A DNA stretch of 64,000 nucleotides from positions 1-64,000 of the forward strand of contig CAXIWF010000807.1 in the NCBI GenBank assembly GCA_964036045.1. Direction: 5' to 3'. The notes below the pieces were generated by a model. That model saw only the letters and a program-made list of their open reading frames with translations. It was not told the origin of the DNA and did not search any database. Position numbers and translations under genes: made by a program. Below, in pieces: positions 1 to 12,600 of the stretch (its first letter is position 1; each line of letters opens with the position of its first letter). This DNA is from Eutreptiella sp. 'Long Island Sound 2002'. Taxonomy: Eukaryota > Euglenozoa > Euglenophyceae > Eutreptiales > Eutreptiaceae.

Positions 1-24
1 GGGCGAGGGGGGGCGATGGGGGCG

Positions 25-545
25 ATGGGGGGCGGGGGGGGGGGCTATCGGGGGGGATGGGGGGCGCTGGGGGGCGACGGTGGGGATGGGGGGCGACGGG
101 GGGCGATGTGGGGCGGTAGGGGGCGCAGGGGGTGGATGGGGGGCGATGGGGGGCGAGGGGGAGCGAGGGGGGCGGTGGGGGGCGGTGGGGGGCGACGGGG
201 GGCGATGGGGGGCGAAGGGGGGCGACGGGGGGCGATGGGGGGCGATGGGGGGCGAGGGGGGGCGATGGGGGGCGATGGGGGGCTGTGGGGGGCGATGGGG
301 AGCGATGGGGGGCGATGGGGGGCGATGGGAGGCGATGGGGGGCAATGGGGGGGCAATGTGGCGGGCGATGGGGGGCGAGGGGGGGCGAGGGGGAGCGATG
401 GGGGGCGATGGGGGGCGATAGGGGGTGATGGGGAGCAATGGGGGGCGAGGGGGGGCGATGGGGGGCGATGGGGGGCGAGCGGGGGCGAGGGGGGGCGATG
501 GGCGGCGAGGGGGGGCGATGGGGGGCGATGGGGGGCGATGGGGGG
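25..545 (+). repeat. Higher-order block of satellite A, copy 1
   Basis: This stretch carries an unusual ordered series of unit variants (GGGGCTATCGGGGGGGATGG, then CGCTGG, CGACGGTGGGG, CGATGTGG, CGGTAGG, CGCAGG, later GGCTGTGG and GCAATGTGGCGG). The same series recurs near 9133-9650. Small differences remain, such as one extra 10-bp unit before the GCAGG variant in the second copy. Ends are approximate. Confidence 0.75.
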
Positions 546-3500
546 CGATGGGGGGCGAGGGGGGGCGAGGGGGAGCGATGGGGGGCGAGGGGGGGCGACG
601 GGGGGCGATGGGGGCGAGGGGGGGCGATCGGGGGCGAGGGGGGGCGATGGGTGGCGAAGGGGGGCGACCGGGGGCGATGGGGGGCGGTGGGGGGCGATGG
701 GGGGCGACCGGGGGCGATTGGGGGCGATGGGGGGCGAGGGGGGGTGAGGGGGGGCGAGGGGCGGCGATCGGGGGCAATGGGGGGCGAGGGGGCCGGGGGG
801 GGGGTGAGGGGGGGCGAGGGGGGGCGAGGGGGGCGATCGGGGGCGATCGGGGGCGATGGGGGGCGAGGGGGGGCGAGGGGGGGCGAGGGGGGGCGAGGGG
901 GGGCGATGGAGGGCGAGGGGGGGCGAGAGGGGGCGATGGGGGGCGATGGGGGGCAAGGGGGAGTTGGGGGCAATTGGGGGCGACGGGGGGCGATTGGGGG
1001 CGATGGGGGGCGATGGGGGGCGATCGGGGGCGATGGGGGGCGATGGGGGCGATGGGGGGCGAGGGGGGGCGATGGGGGGGCAATTGGGGGCAATGGGGGG
1101 CGATGGGGGGCGAGGGGGGGCGAGGGGGGGTTGGGGGCAATTCGGGGCGATGGGGGGCGATGGGGGGCGATGGGGGGCGATGGGGGGCGAGGGGGGGCGA
1201 GGGGGGGCAATGGGGGGCAATGGGGGGCAATGTTGGGCGAGGGGGGCGATGGGGGGCAAGGGGGGGCGATGAGGGGCGATGGGGGGCGAGGGGGGCGATG
1301 GGGGGCGATGGGGGGCGATGGGGGGCGAGGGCGGCGGTGGGGGGCGGTGGGGGGCGGTGGGGGGCGATGGGGGGCGATGGGGGGTGAGGGGGCGGTGGGG
1401 GGCGATGGGGGGCGATGGGGGGCGATTGGGGGCAATTGTTGGCAATTGGGGGCGATGGGGGGCGATCGTGGGCGATGGGGGGCGATGAGGGGCGAGGGGG
1501 GGCCAGGGGGGGCGAGGGGGGGCGATGGGGGGCGATGGGGGGGCGATGGGGGGCGATTGGGGGCGATGGGGGGCGATCGGGGGTGATGGGGGGCGATGGG
1601 GGGCCAGGGGGGGCGAGGGGGGGCGATGGGGGGCGATGGGGGGCAATTGGGGGCAATGGGGGGCGATGGGGGGCGATGGGGGGCGATGGGGGGGGATGGG
1701 GGGAGATGGGGGGCGATGGGGGGCGATGGGGGGCGGTGGGGGGCAATGGGGAGCGATGGGGGGCGGTGGGGGGCGATGGGGGGCGATGGGGGGCGACGGG
1801 GGGCGATGGGGTGGCGATGGTGGGCGATCGGGGGCGATCGGGGGCGATGGGGGGCGATGGGGGGCGAGGGGGGGCGAGGGGGGGCGATGGGGGGCAATGG
1901 GGGGCGATGGGGGGCGATGGGGGGCGATGGGGGGCGAGGGGGGGCGATGGGTGGCGTTGGGGGGCGATGGGGGGCGATGGGAGGCGATGGGGGGCAATGG
2001 GGGGGCAATGGGGGGGCGATGGGGGGCGATGGGGGGTGATGGGGGGCGATGGGGGGCGATGGGGGGGCGATCGGGGGCGATCGGGGGCGATCGGGGGCGA
2101 TCGGGGGCGAGGGGGGGCGAGGGGGGGCGATGGGGGGCGATGGGGGGCGATGGGGGGCGGTGGGGGGCGGTGGGGGGCGATGGGGGGCGATGGGGGTGAC
2201 GGGGGGCGATGGGGGGGCGATGGTGGGCGATGGGGGGCGATCGGGGGCGATGGGGGGCGATGGGGGGGGCCAGGGGGGGCCAGGGGGGGCGAGGGGGTCG
2301 ATGGGGGGCGATGGGGGGCGATGGGGGGCGATGGGGGGCGGGGGGGGGGCGATGGGGGGCGATGGGGGGCAAGGGGGGCGAGGGGGGGCGATGGGTGGCG
2401 TTGGGGGGCGATGGGGGGCGATGGGAGGTGACGGGGGGCAATCGGGGGGCAATGGGGGGGCGACAGGGGGCGAGGGGGGGTGATGGGGGGCTATCGGGGG
2501 CGATTGGGGGCGATGGGGGGAGATGGGGGGGCAATGGGGGGCGATTGGGGGCGATGGGCGGCGAGGGGGGGCGATGCGGGGCGCTGGGGGGCGATGGGGG
2601 GCGATGGGGGGCGATGGGGGGCGAAGGGGGGCGTTTGGGGGGCGAGGGGGGCGGTGGGGAGCGATGGGGGGCGGTGGGGGGCGATGGGGGCAATGGGGGG
2701 GCGCTGAGGGGCGCGGGGGGGCGATGGGGGGCGATGGGGGCGAGGGGGTTCGAGAAGGTGCGAGGGGGGCGAGGGGGGGCGATGGGGGACAAAGGGGGGC
2801 GATGGGTGGCGAGGGGGGGCGGGGGGGGTGATGGGGGGCGAGGGGGGGCGAGGGGGGGCGAGGGGGGGCGATGAGGGCGCGATGGAGGGCAACGGGGGGA
2901 AATGGGGGGCGATGGGGGGCGAGGGGGGGCGTTGGGGGGCGATGGGGACCGATGGGGGCGAGGGGGGCGATGGGGGGCGAGGGGGGGCGATGGGGGGCGA
3001 TGATGGGGCGATGGGGGGCGAGGGGGGGCGAGGGGGAGCGATGGGGGGCGAATGGGGGCGATCGGGGGCGATGGGGGGCGAGGGGGGGCGATGGGGAGCG
3101 AGGGGGGGCGATGGGGGGCGATCGGGGGCGATGGGGGGCGAGGGGGGGCGATGGGTGGCGAAGGGGGGCGAGGGGGGGCGATGGGGGGCCGTGGGGGGCG
3201 ATGGGGGGCGATGGGAGGCGATGGGGGGCGAGGGGGGGTGAGGGGGGGGGAGCGGGGGCGATCGGGGGCGATGCGGGGCGAGGGGGGCGAGGGGGGGTGA
3301 GGGGGGGCGAGGGGGGGCTATGGGGGCGATCGGGGGCGATGGGGGGCGAGGGGGGGCGAGGGGGGCGATGGGGGGCGAGGGGGGGCGAGAGGCGGCGATG
3401 GGGGGCGATGGGGGGCAAGGGGGGGTTGGGGGCAATTGGGGGCGACGGGGGGCGATGGGGGGCGATCGGGGGCGATGGGGGGCGATGGGGGGCGATGGGG

Positions 3501-6444
3501 GGCGAGGGGGGCGATGGGGGGCGATGGGGGGCAATTGGGGGCAATGGGGGGCGATGGAGGGCGAGGGGGGGTTGGGGGCAATTGGGGGCGATGGGGGGCG
3601 ATGGGGGGCGATGGGGCGCGATAGGGGGCGATCGGGGGCGATGGGGGCAATGGGGGGCGATGGGGGGCGATGGGGGGCGAGGGGGGGCGATGGGGGGCGA
3701 TGGGGGGCAATTGGGGGCGATAGGGGGCGATGGGGGGCGAGGGGGGGCAATGGGGGGGATGGGGGGCGATGGGGGGCGATGGGGGGCGGTGGGGGGCGAT
3801 GGGGAGCGATGGGGGGCGATGGGGGGCGATGGGGGGCGATGGGGGGCGACGGGGGGCGATGGTGGGCGATGGGGGGCGATGGGGGGCGCTCGGGGGGCGA
3901 GGGGGGCGAGGGGGGGCGATTGGGGGCGAGGGGGGGCGATGGGGGGCGATGGGGGGCGATGGGTGGCGTTGGGGGGCGATGGGGGGCGATGGGAGGCGAT
4001 GGGGGGCAATGGGGGGTCAATGGGGGGTTCGATGGGGGGCGAGTGGGGTGATCGGGGGCGATGGGGGTGCAATGGGGGGCGATGGGTGGCGAGGGGGGGC
4101 GATGCGGGGCGATGGGGGGCGATGGGGGGCGAGGGGGGGCGAAGGGTGGCGAAGGGGGCGTTTGGGGGGCGAGGGGGGGCGAGGGGGGGCGGTGGGGAGT
4201 GATGGGGGCGGTGGGGGGCGATGGGGGGCGATGGGGGGCAATGGGGGGCGCTGGGGGGCGAGGGGGGGCGATGGGGGGCGATGGGGGCGAGGGGGTTCGA
4301 GAGGGGGCGAGGGGGGGCGGGGGGGGCGATGGGGGACAATGGGGGGCGATGGGTGGCGAGGGGGGCGAGGGGGGGTGATGGGGAGCGAGGGGGGGCGAGG
4401 GGCGGCGATGGGGGGCGATGGAGGGCAATGGGGGGAAATGGGGGGCAATGGGGGCCGAGGGGGGTCGATTGGGGGCGATGGGGACCGATGGGGTCCAGGG
4501 GGGGCGAGGGGGGGCGATGGGGGGCGATGGGGGGCGAGGGGGGGCGAGGGGGGCGATGGGGGGCGATGGGTGGCGTTGGGGGCGATCGGGGGCGATGGGA
4601 GGCGATGGGGGGCAATGGGGGGGCAATGGGGGCCGAGGGGGGTCGATGGGGGGCGATGGGGACCGATGGGGGCGAGGGGGGGCGATGGGGGGCGATGGGG
4701 GGCGAGGGGGGGCGAGGGGGGGCGATGGGGGGCGATCGGGGGCGATGGGGGGCGATGCGGGGCGATCGGGGGCGATGGGGGGCGAGGGGGGGCGATGGGT
4801 GGCGCAGGGGGGCGAGGGGGGGCGACCGGGGGCGATGGGGGGCGGTGGGGGGCGATGGGGGAGATTGGGGTCGATGGGGGGCGATGGGGGGCGATGGGGG
4901 GCGAGGGGGGGTGAGGGGGAGGGAGGGGGGGCGAGGGGGGGCGAGGGGGGTTGAGGGGGGGCGATGGGGGCGATCGGGGGCGATGGGGGGCGAGGGGGGG
5001 CGATGGGGGGCGAGGGGGGGCGAGAGGGGGCGATGGGGGGCGAGAGGGGGCGATGGGGGGCGATGGGGGGCAAGGGGGGGTTGGGGGCAATTGGGGGCGA
5101 CGGGGGCGATGGGGGGCGATGGGGGGCGATCGGGGGCGATGGGGGGCGATGGGGGGCGATGGGGGGCGAGGGGGGCGATGGGGGGCGATGGGGGGGCAAT
5201 TGGGGGCAATGGGGGGCGATGGGGGGCGAGGGGGGGGTTGGGGGCAATTGGGGGCGATGGGGGGCGATGGGGGGCGATGGGGCGCGATGGGGGGCGATCG
5301 GGTGCGATGGGGGGCAATGGGGGGCGATGGGGGGCGATGGGGGGCGAGGGGGGGCGATGGGGGGCAATTGGGGGCGATAGGGGGCGATGGGGGGCGAGGG
5401 GGGGCAATGGGGGGGGATTGGGGGCAATGGGGGGCGATGGGGGGCGGTGGGGGGCGATGGGGAGCGATGGGGGGCGATGGGGGGCGATGGGGGGCGATGG
5501 GGGGCGACGGGGGGCGATGGGGGGGCGATGGTGGGCGATGGGGGGCGATCGGGGCGATCGGGGGCGAGGGGGGGCGAGGGGGGGCGATGGGGGGCGATGG
5601 GGGGCGAGGGGGGGCGATGGGTGGCGTTGGGGGGCGATGGGGGGCGATGGGGGGCAATTGGGGGGCAATGGGGGGGCGATGGGGGGCGACAGGGGGTGAT
5701 CGGGGGCGATGGGGGGCGTTGGGGGGAGATGGGGGGGCAATGGGGGGCGATGGGTGGCGAGGGGGTTCGAGAGGGTGCGAGGGGGGGCGAGGGGGGCGAT
5801 GGGGGACAATGGGGGGCGATGGGTGGCGAGGGGGGGCGAGGGGGGGTGATGGGGAGCGAGGGGGGGCGAGGGGGGGCGAGGGGGGGCGATGGCGGGCGAT
5901 GGAGGGCAATGGGGGGAAATGGGGGGCGAGGGGGGTCGATGGGGGGCGATGGGGACCGATGGGCCAGGGGGGGCGGCCAGGGGGGGCGAGGGGGGGCGAT
6001 GGGGGGCGATTGGGGGGCGAGGGGGGGCGAGGGGGAGCGATGGGGGGCGAGGGGGGGCGATGGGGGGCGATCGGGGGCGATGGGGGGCGAGGGGGGGCGA
6101 TCGGGGGCGATGGGGGGCGACGGGGGGCGAATGGGGGCGAGGGTGGGCGACCGGGGGCGATGAGGGGCGGTGGGGGGCGATGGGGGGCCACCGGGGGCGA
6201 TTGGGGGCGATGGGGGGCGATGGGGGCTGAGGGGGGGCGATCGGGGGCGAGGGGGGGCGAGGGGGGGTAAGGGGACGATGGGGGGCGAGGGGGGGGGAGG
6301 GGGGGCGAGGGGGGGCGAGGGGGGGCGAGGGGGGGCGAGGGGGGGCGATGGGGGGCGATGGGGGGCAAGGGGGGGTTGGGGGCAATTGGGGGCGACGGGG
6401 GGGGGGGCGATGGGGGGCGATGGGGGGCAATGGGGGGCGATGGG

Positions 6445-7282
6445 GGGGCGATGGGGGGCGATGGGGGGCGATGGGAGGCGATGGGGGGCAAGAGGGGGGC
6501 AATGGGGGGCAATGGGGGGCGATGGGGAGCGAGGGGGCCCGATGGGGGGCGAGGGGGGGCGATGGGGGGCGATGGGGGCCGATGGGGGGAGATTGGGGGG
6601 CAATCGGGGGCGATGGGTGGCGAGGCGGGGGTATGCGGGGCGATGGGGGGCGATGGGGGGCGATGGGGGGCGATGGGGGGCGAAGGGGGGCGTTTGGTTG
6701 GCGAGGGGGGGCGAGGGGGGGCGAAGGGGGGCGGCGGGGGGGGGCGATGGGGGGCGAGAGGGGGCGAGGGGCGGCGATGGGGGGCGATGGGGGGCTATCG
6801 GGGGCGATCGGGGGCAATGGGGGGCGATGGGGGGAGATGGGGGGGCAATCGGGGGCGATGGCTGGCGAGGGGGGGCGATGCGGGGCGATGGGGGGCGAGG
6901 GGGGGCGATGCGGGGCGATGGGGGGCGTTTGGTTGGCGAGGGGGGGCGAGGGGGGGCGATGGGGGGCGGTGAGGGGCGATGGGGGGTGATGGGGGGCAAT
7001 GGGGGGGCGATGGGGGGCGATGGGGGGCGAGGGGGTTCGAGAAGGCGCGAGGGGGGGCGATGGGGGACAATGGGGGGCGATGGGTGGCGAGGGGGGGCGA
7101 GGGGGGTGATGGGGGGCGAGGGGGGGCGAGGGGGGGCGAGGGGGGGCGATGGGGGGCGATGAGGGGGTGATGGACGGCAATGGGGGGCAAGGGGGGCGTT
7201 TGGTTGGCGAGGGGGGGCGAGGGAGGGCGATGGGGGCCGATGGGGGCCGATGGAGGCGAGGGGGGGCGAGGGGGGGCGAGGG
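6445..7282 (+). repeat. Higher-order block of satellite A, tandem copy 1 (~840 bp)
   Basis: Block marked in order by GGGAGGCGAT (6473), GAGGGGGCCCGATGG, CGTTTGGTTGG (6691), TTCGAGAAGGCGCGAG (7036) and TGATGGACGG (~7170). The same markers repeat 838-848 bp downstream almost without change, so the two copies arose by a recent tandem duplication. A third, more diverged copy follows at about 8130-8920. Ends are approximate. Confidence 0.8.
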
Positions 7283-8130
7283 GGGGCGATGGGGGGCGAT
7301 GGGGGGCGATGGGAGGCGATGGGGGGCAAGAGGGGGGCAATGGGGGGCAATGGGGGGCGATGGGGAGCGAGGGGGCCCGATGGGGGGCGAGGGGGGGCGA
7401 TGGGGGGCGATGGGGGCCGATGGGGGGAGATTGGGGGGCAATCGGGGGCGATGGGTGGCGAGGCGGGGGTATGCGGGGCGATGGGGGGCGATGGGGGGCG
7501 ATGGGGGGCGATGGGGGGCGAAGGGGGGCGTTTGGTTGGCGAGGGGGGGCGAGGGGGGGCGAAGGGGGGCGGCGGGGGGGGGCGATGGGGGGCGAGAGGG
7601 GGCGAGGGGCGGCGATGGGGGGCGATGGGGGGCTATCGGGGGCGATCGGGGGCAATGGGGGGCGATGGGGGGAGATGGGGGGGCAATCGGGGGCGATGGC
7701 TGGCGAGGGGGGGCGATGCGGGGCGATGGGGGGCGAGGGGGGGCGATGCGGGGCGATGGGGGGCGTTTGGTTGGCGAGGGGGGGCGAGGGGGGGCGATGG
7801 GGGGCGGTGAGGGGCGATGGGGGGTGATGGGGGGCAATGGGGGGGCGATGGGGGGCGATGGGGGGCGATGGGGGGCGAGGGGGTTCGAGAAGGCGCGAGG
7901 GGGGGCGATGGGGGACAATGGGGGGCGATGGGTGGCGAGGGGGGGCGAGGGGGGTGATGGGGGGCGAGGGGGGGCGAGGGGGGGCGAGGGGGGGCGATGG
8001 GGGGCGATGAGGGGGTGATGGACGGCGTTTGGTTGGCGAGGGGGGGCGAGGGAGGGCGATGGGGGCCGATGGGGGCCGATGGAGGCGAGGGGGGGCGAGG
8101 GGGGGCGAGGGGGGGCGATGGGGGGCGATG
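7283..8130 (+). repeat. Higher-order block of satellite A, tandem copy 2 (~848 bp)
   Basis: Second copy of the block at 6445-7282: GGGAGGCGAT at 7311, CGTTTGGTTGG at 7529, TTCGAGAAGGCGCGAG at 7884, GAGGGGGTGATGGACGG at 8009. It has one extra 10-bp unit before the TTCGAG marker, so the offset changes from 838 to 848. It joins directly to a CGTTTGGTTGG unit where copy 1 has two intervening units. Confidence 0.8.
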
Positions 8131-9132
8131 GGGGGCGATGGGGGGCGAGGGGGAGCGATGGGGGGCGAGGGGGGGCGATGGGGGGCGATCGGGGGCGATG
8201 GGGGGCGAGGGGGGGCGATGGGGGGCGGAGGGGGGCGAGGGGGGGCGAGGGGGGGCGACCGGGGGCGATTGGGGGCGATGGGAGGCGATGGGGGGCAAGA
8301 GGGGGGCAATGGGGGGGCAATGAGGGGCAATGGGGGGCGATGGGGGGGCAATGAGGGGCAATGGGGAGCGAGGGGGCCCGATGGGGGGCGAGGGGGGGCG
8401 ATGGGGGGCGATGGGGGCCGATGGGGGGAGATGGGGGGGCAATCGGAGGCGATGGGTGGCGAGGGGGGGGGATGCGGGGCGATGGGGGGCGAATGGGGGG
8501 CGATGGGGGGCGATGGGGGGCGAAGGGGGGCGTTTGGTTGGCGAGGGGGGGCGACGGGGGGCGAAGGGGGGCGGCGGGGGGCGATGGGGGGCGATGGGGG
8601 GCAATGGGGGGGCGATGGGGGGCGAGGGGGGGCGATGGGGGGCGATGGGGGGCGAGGGGGTTCGAGAAGGTGCGAGGGGGGGCGAGGGGGGGCGATGGGG
8701 GACAATGGGGGGCGATGGGTGGCGAGGGGGGCGAGGGGGGGTGATGGGGGGCGAGGGGGGACGAGGGGAGGCGAGGGGGGGCGATAGGGGGCGATGGGGG
8801 GGTGATGGACGGCAATGGGGTGCAAGGGGGGCGTTTGGTTGGCGAGGGGGGGCGAGGGAGGGCGATGGGGGGCGATGGGGGCCGATGGGGGCGAGGGGGG
8901 CGAGGGGGGGCGAGGGGGGGCGATGGGGGGTGATGGGGGGCGATGGGGGGCGAGGGGGGGCGATGGGGGACGATCGGGGGCGATGGGGGGCGAGGGGGGG
9001 CGATGGGGGGCGAGGGGGGGCGAGGGGGGGCGGTGGGGGGCGATGGGGGGCGACAGGGGGCGATTGGGGGTGATGGGGGGCAAGAGGGGGGCAATGGGGG
9101 GGCAATGAGGGGCAATGGGGGGCGATGGGGGG

Positions 9133-9650
9133 CGATGGGGGGCGGGGGGGGGCTATCGGGGGGGATGGGGGGCGCTGGGGGGCGACGGTGGGGATGGGGG
9201 GCGACGGGGGGCGATGTGGGGCGGTAGGGGGCGATGGGGGGTGCAGGGGGTGGATGGGGGGCGATGGGGGGCGAGGGGGAGCGAGGGGGGCAGTGGGGGG
9301 CGGTGGGGGGCGACGGGGGGCGATGGGGGGCGAGGGGGGGCGACGGGGGGCGATGGGGGGCGAGGGGGGGCGATGGGGGGCGATGGGGGGCTGTGGGGGG
9401 CGATGGGGAGCGATGGGGGGCGATGGGGGGCGATGGGAGGCGATGGGGGGCAACGGGGGGGCAATGTGGCGGGCGATGGGGGGCGAGGGGGGGCGAGGGG
9501 GAGCGATGGGGGGCGATGGGGGGCGATAGGGGGTGATGGGGAGCAATGGGGGGCGAGGGGGGGCGATGGGGGGCGATGGGGGGCGAGCGGGGGCGAGGGG
9601 GGGCGATGGGCGGCGAGGGGGGGCGATGGGGGGCGATGGGGGGCGACCGG
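9133..9650 (+). repeat. Higher-order block of satellite A, distant copy of 25-545
   Basis: Repeats the ordered variant series of 25-545 about 9.1 kb downstream, including the CTATCGGGGGGGATGG start and the GCAATGTGGCGG variant. Ends are approximate because the underlying units are nearly identical. Confidence 0.75.
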
Positions 9651-12600
9651 GGGCGATGGGGGGCGATGGGAGGCGATGGGGGGCAATGGGGGGGCAATGG
9701 GGGGGCAATGGGGGGCAATGGGGGGCGATGGGGAGCGAGGGAGGGCGATGGGTGGCGATCAGCGGCGATGGGAGGCGATGGGGGGCGAAAGGGGGGCGAG
9801 GGGGGGCGATGGGGGCCGATGCCGGGCGAGGGGGGGCGAGGGGGGGCGATTGGGGGTGATGGGGAGCAATGGGGGGCGAGGGGGGGCCATGGGGGGCGAT
9901 GGGGGGCGATGGGGGGCGAGGGGGGGCGATGGGGGGCGATTGGGGGCGAGGGGGGTCGAGGGGGGGCGATGGGGGGCGATGGGGGGCGACCGGGGGCCAT
10001 GGGGGGCGATGGGAGGCGATGGGGGGCAATGGGGGGGCAATGGGGGGGCAATGGGGGGCAATGGGGGGCGATGGGGAGCGATGGGAGGCGATGGGGGGCG
10101 CTGGGGGTGGATGGGGGGTGATAGGGGGCGGTAGGGGGCGAGGGGGGGCGAGCGGGGGCGACCGGGGGCGATGGGGGGCGATGGGGAGCGAGGGGGAGCG
10201 ATGGGGGGCGAGGGGGGGCGAAGGGGGGTGTTGGGGGGCGAAGAAGGGGCAATTGGGGGCTGTGGGGGGCAATGGGGGGCGATGGGGGGCGATGGGGGGC
10301 GATGGGAAACGATCGGGGGTGATGGGGGGCGATGGGGGGCGATGGGGTGCGAGGTGGGGCGAGGGGGGGCGAGGGGGGGCGATGGGGGGCGATGGGTGGC
10401 GTTGGGGGGCGGGTGGGGGCGATGGGGGGCGATGGGGGTTGATGAGGGGCGATGAGGGGCGGTAGGGGGCGAGGGGGGGCGGGCGGGGGCGATGGGGGGC
10501 GATGGGGGGCGATGGGGAGCGATGCGGGGCGATGGTGGGCGATGGGGGGCGAAGGGGGGTGTTGGGGGGCGAGGGGGGGGCGATGGGGGGCTGTGGGGGG
10601 CGAACGGGGGCGATGGGGGGGCGATAGGAAGCGATGGGGGGCGATTGGGGGTGATGGGGGGCGATGGGGGGCGATGGTGGGCGATGGGGTGAGAGGTGGG
10701 GCGAGGCGGGGCGAGGGCGGGGGATGGGAGGCGATGGGGGGCGATGGGGGGCGGTGGGGGGCGGTGGGGGGCGGTGGGGGGCGATGGGGGGCGATGGGGG
10801 GCGATGGGGGGCGATGGGGGGCGATGGGGTGCGGTAGGGGGCGAGGGGGGGCGAGCGGGGGCGATGGGGGGCGATGGGGGGCGAGGGGGAGCGAGGGGGG
10901 GCGAGGGGGGGCGATGGGGGGCGATGGGGGGCGATGGGGAGCGATGGGGGGCGATGGGGGGTGATGGGGGGCGATGGGGGCGATGGGGTGCGACGTGGGG
11001 CGAGGGGGGGGGATGGGGGGCGATGGGGGGCGATGGGGGGCGATGAGCGGCCATGGGGGGCGATGGGGGGCGATGGGGGGCGATGGGGGGGCGATGGGGG
11101 GGCGATGGGGGGCGATGGGGGGCGATGGGGGGCGAGGGGGAGTGAGGGGGGGCGATCGGGGGCGATGGGGGGCGGTGGGAGGCAACGGGGGGCAATGGGG
11201 GGGCAATGGAGGCGATGGGGGGTGAGGGGGGGTGAGGGGGGGCGATGGGGGGCTATCGGGGGCGATGGGGGGCGATGGGGGGAGATGGGGGGCGAAGGGG
11301 GGCGTTGGGGTGCGTGGGGGGGCGATGGGGGGCGGTGGGGGGCGATGGGGGGCGTCGGGGGGCAATGGGGGGCGAGCGGGGGCGAAGGAGGGCGTTGGGG
11401 TGGGATGGGGGGCAGTGGGGGGCGATTGGGGGCGATGGGTGGCGGGGGTGGGCAATGGGGGGCGAGGGGGGGGGGGGCGAGGGGGGGCGTTGGGGGGCGC
11501 TGGGGGGGCGAGGGGGGGGGCGAGGTGGGGGCGATCGGGGGCGATGGGGGGTGATGGGCCGCGGTGGGGGCGATGGGGGGCGATGGGGGGCGATGGGGGG
11601 CGATGAGGGGCATTCGGGGCTGAGGGGGTGCGAGAGGGTGCGAGGGGGTGCGATGGGGGGCGATGGGGGGCGATGGGTGGCGAGGGGGGGCAATGGGGGC
11701 GAGGGGAGGGGGCGAGGGGGGGCGCTGGGGGGGCGAGGGGGGGGGCGAGGTGGGGGGCGATGGGGGGGGGCGATGGGGGGCGATGGGGGGCGATAGGCGG
11801 CGATCGGGGGCGAGGGGGGGCGAGGGGGGGAGAGGGGGGGGCGATTGGGGGCTATGGGGGGCGATGGGGGGCGATGGGGAGCGATGGGGGGCCATGGGGG
11901 GCGATGGGGGGCGATGGGGGGCAATGGGGGGGCGATGGGGGGCTATGGGGGGCGAGGGGGGATGAGCGGGGGCGAGGGGGGGCGATGGAGGGCGATGGGG
12001 GGCGACGGGGGGCGATGGCGGGCGATGGCGGGCGATGGGGGGCGATGGGGGGCAATGGGGAGCGAGGGAGGGCGAGCAGGGGGCGATGGGGGGCGATGGG
12101 GGGCTATGGGGGGCGAGGGGGGGTGAGGGGGGGCGAGGGGGGGCGATGGGGGGCGATGGGGGGCGATGGCGGGTGAGGGGGGGGCGAGCTGGGGCAATGG
12201 GGGGGCAATGGGGGGGCAATGGGGGGCAATGGGGGGGCAATGGGGGGCAATGGGGGGCAATGGGGAGCGAGGGAGGGCGAGCGGGGGGCGATGGGGGGCG
12301 ATTGGGGGCTATCGGGGGTGATGGGGGGCGATGGGGGGCGATGGGGGGCAATGGGGGGGCAATGGGGGGCAATGGGGGGCACTGGGGGGCGATGGGTGGC
12401 GATGGGGGGCGATGGGGGGCGATGGGGAGCGATGGGGGGCCATGGGGGGCGATGGGAGGCGATGGGGGGCAATGGGGGGGCAATGGGGGGCGATGGGGGG
12501 CTATGGGGGGCGAGGGGGGGTGAGGGGGGGCGATGGGGGGCGATGGGGGGCGAGGGGGGGCGATGGCGGGCGATGGCGGGCGAGGGGGGGGCGATGGGGG

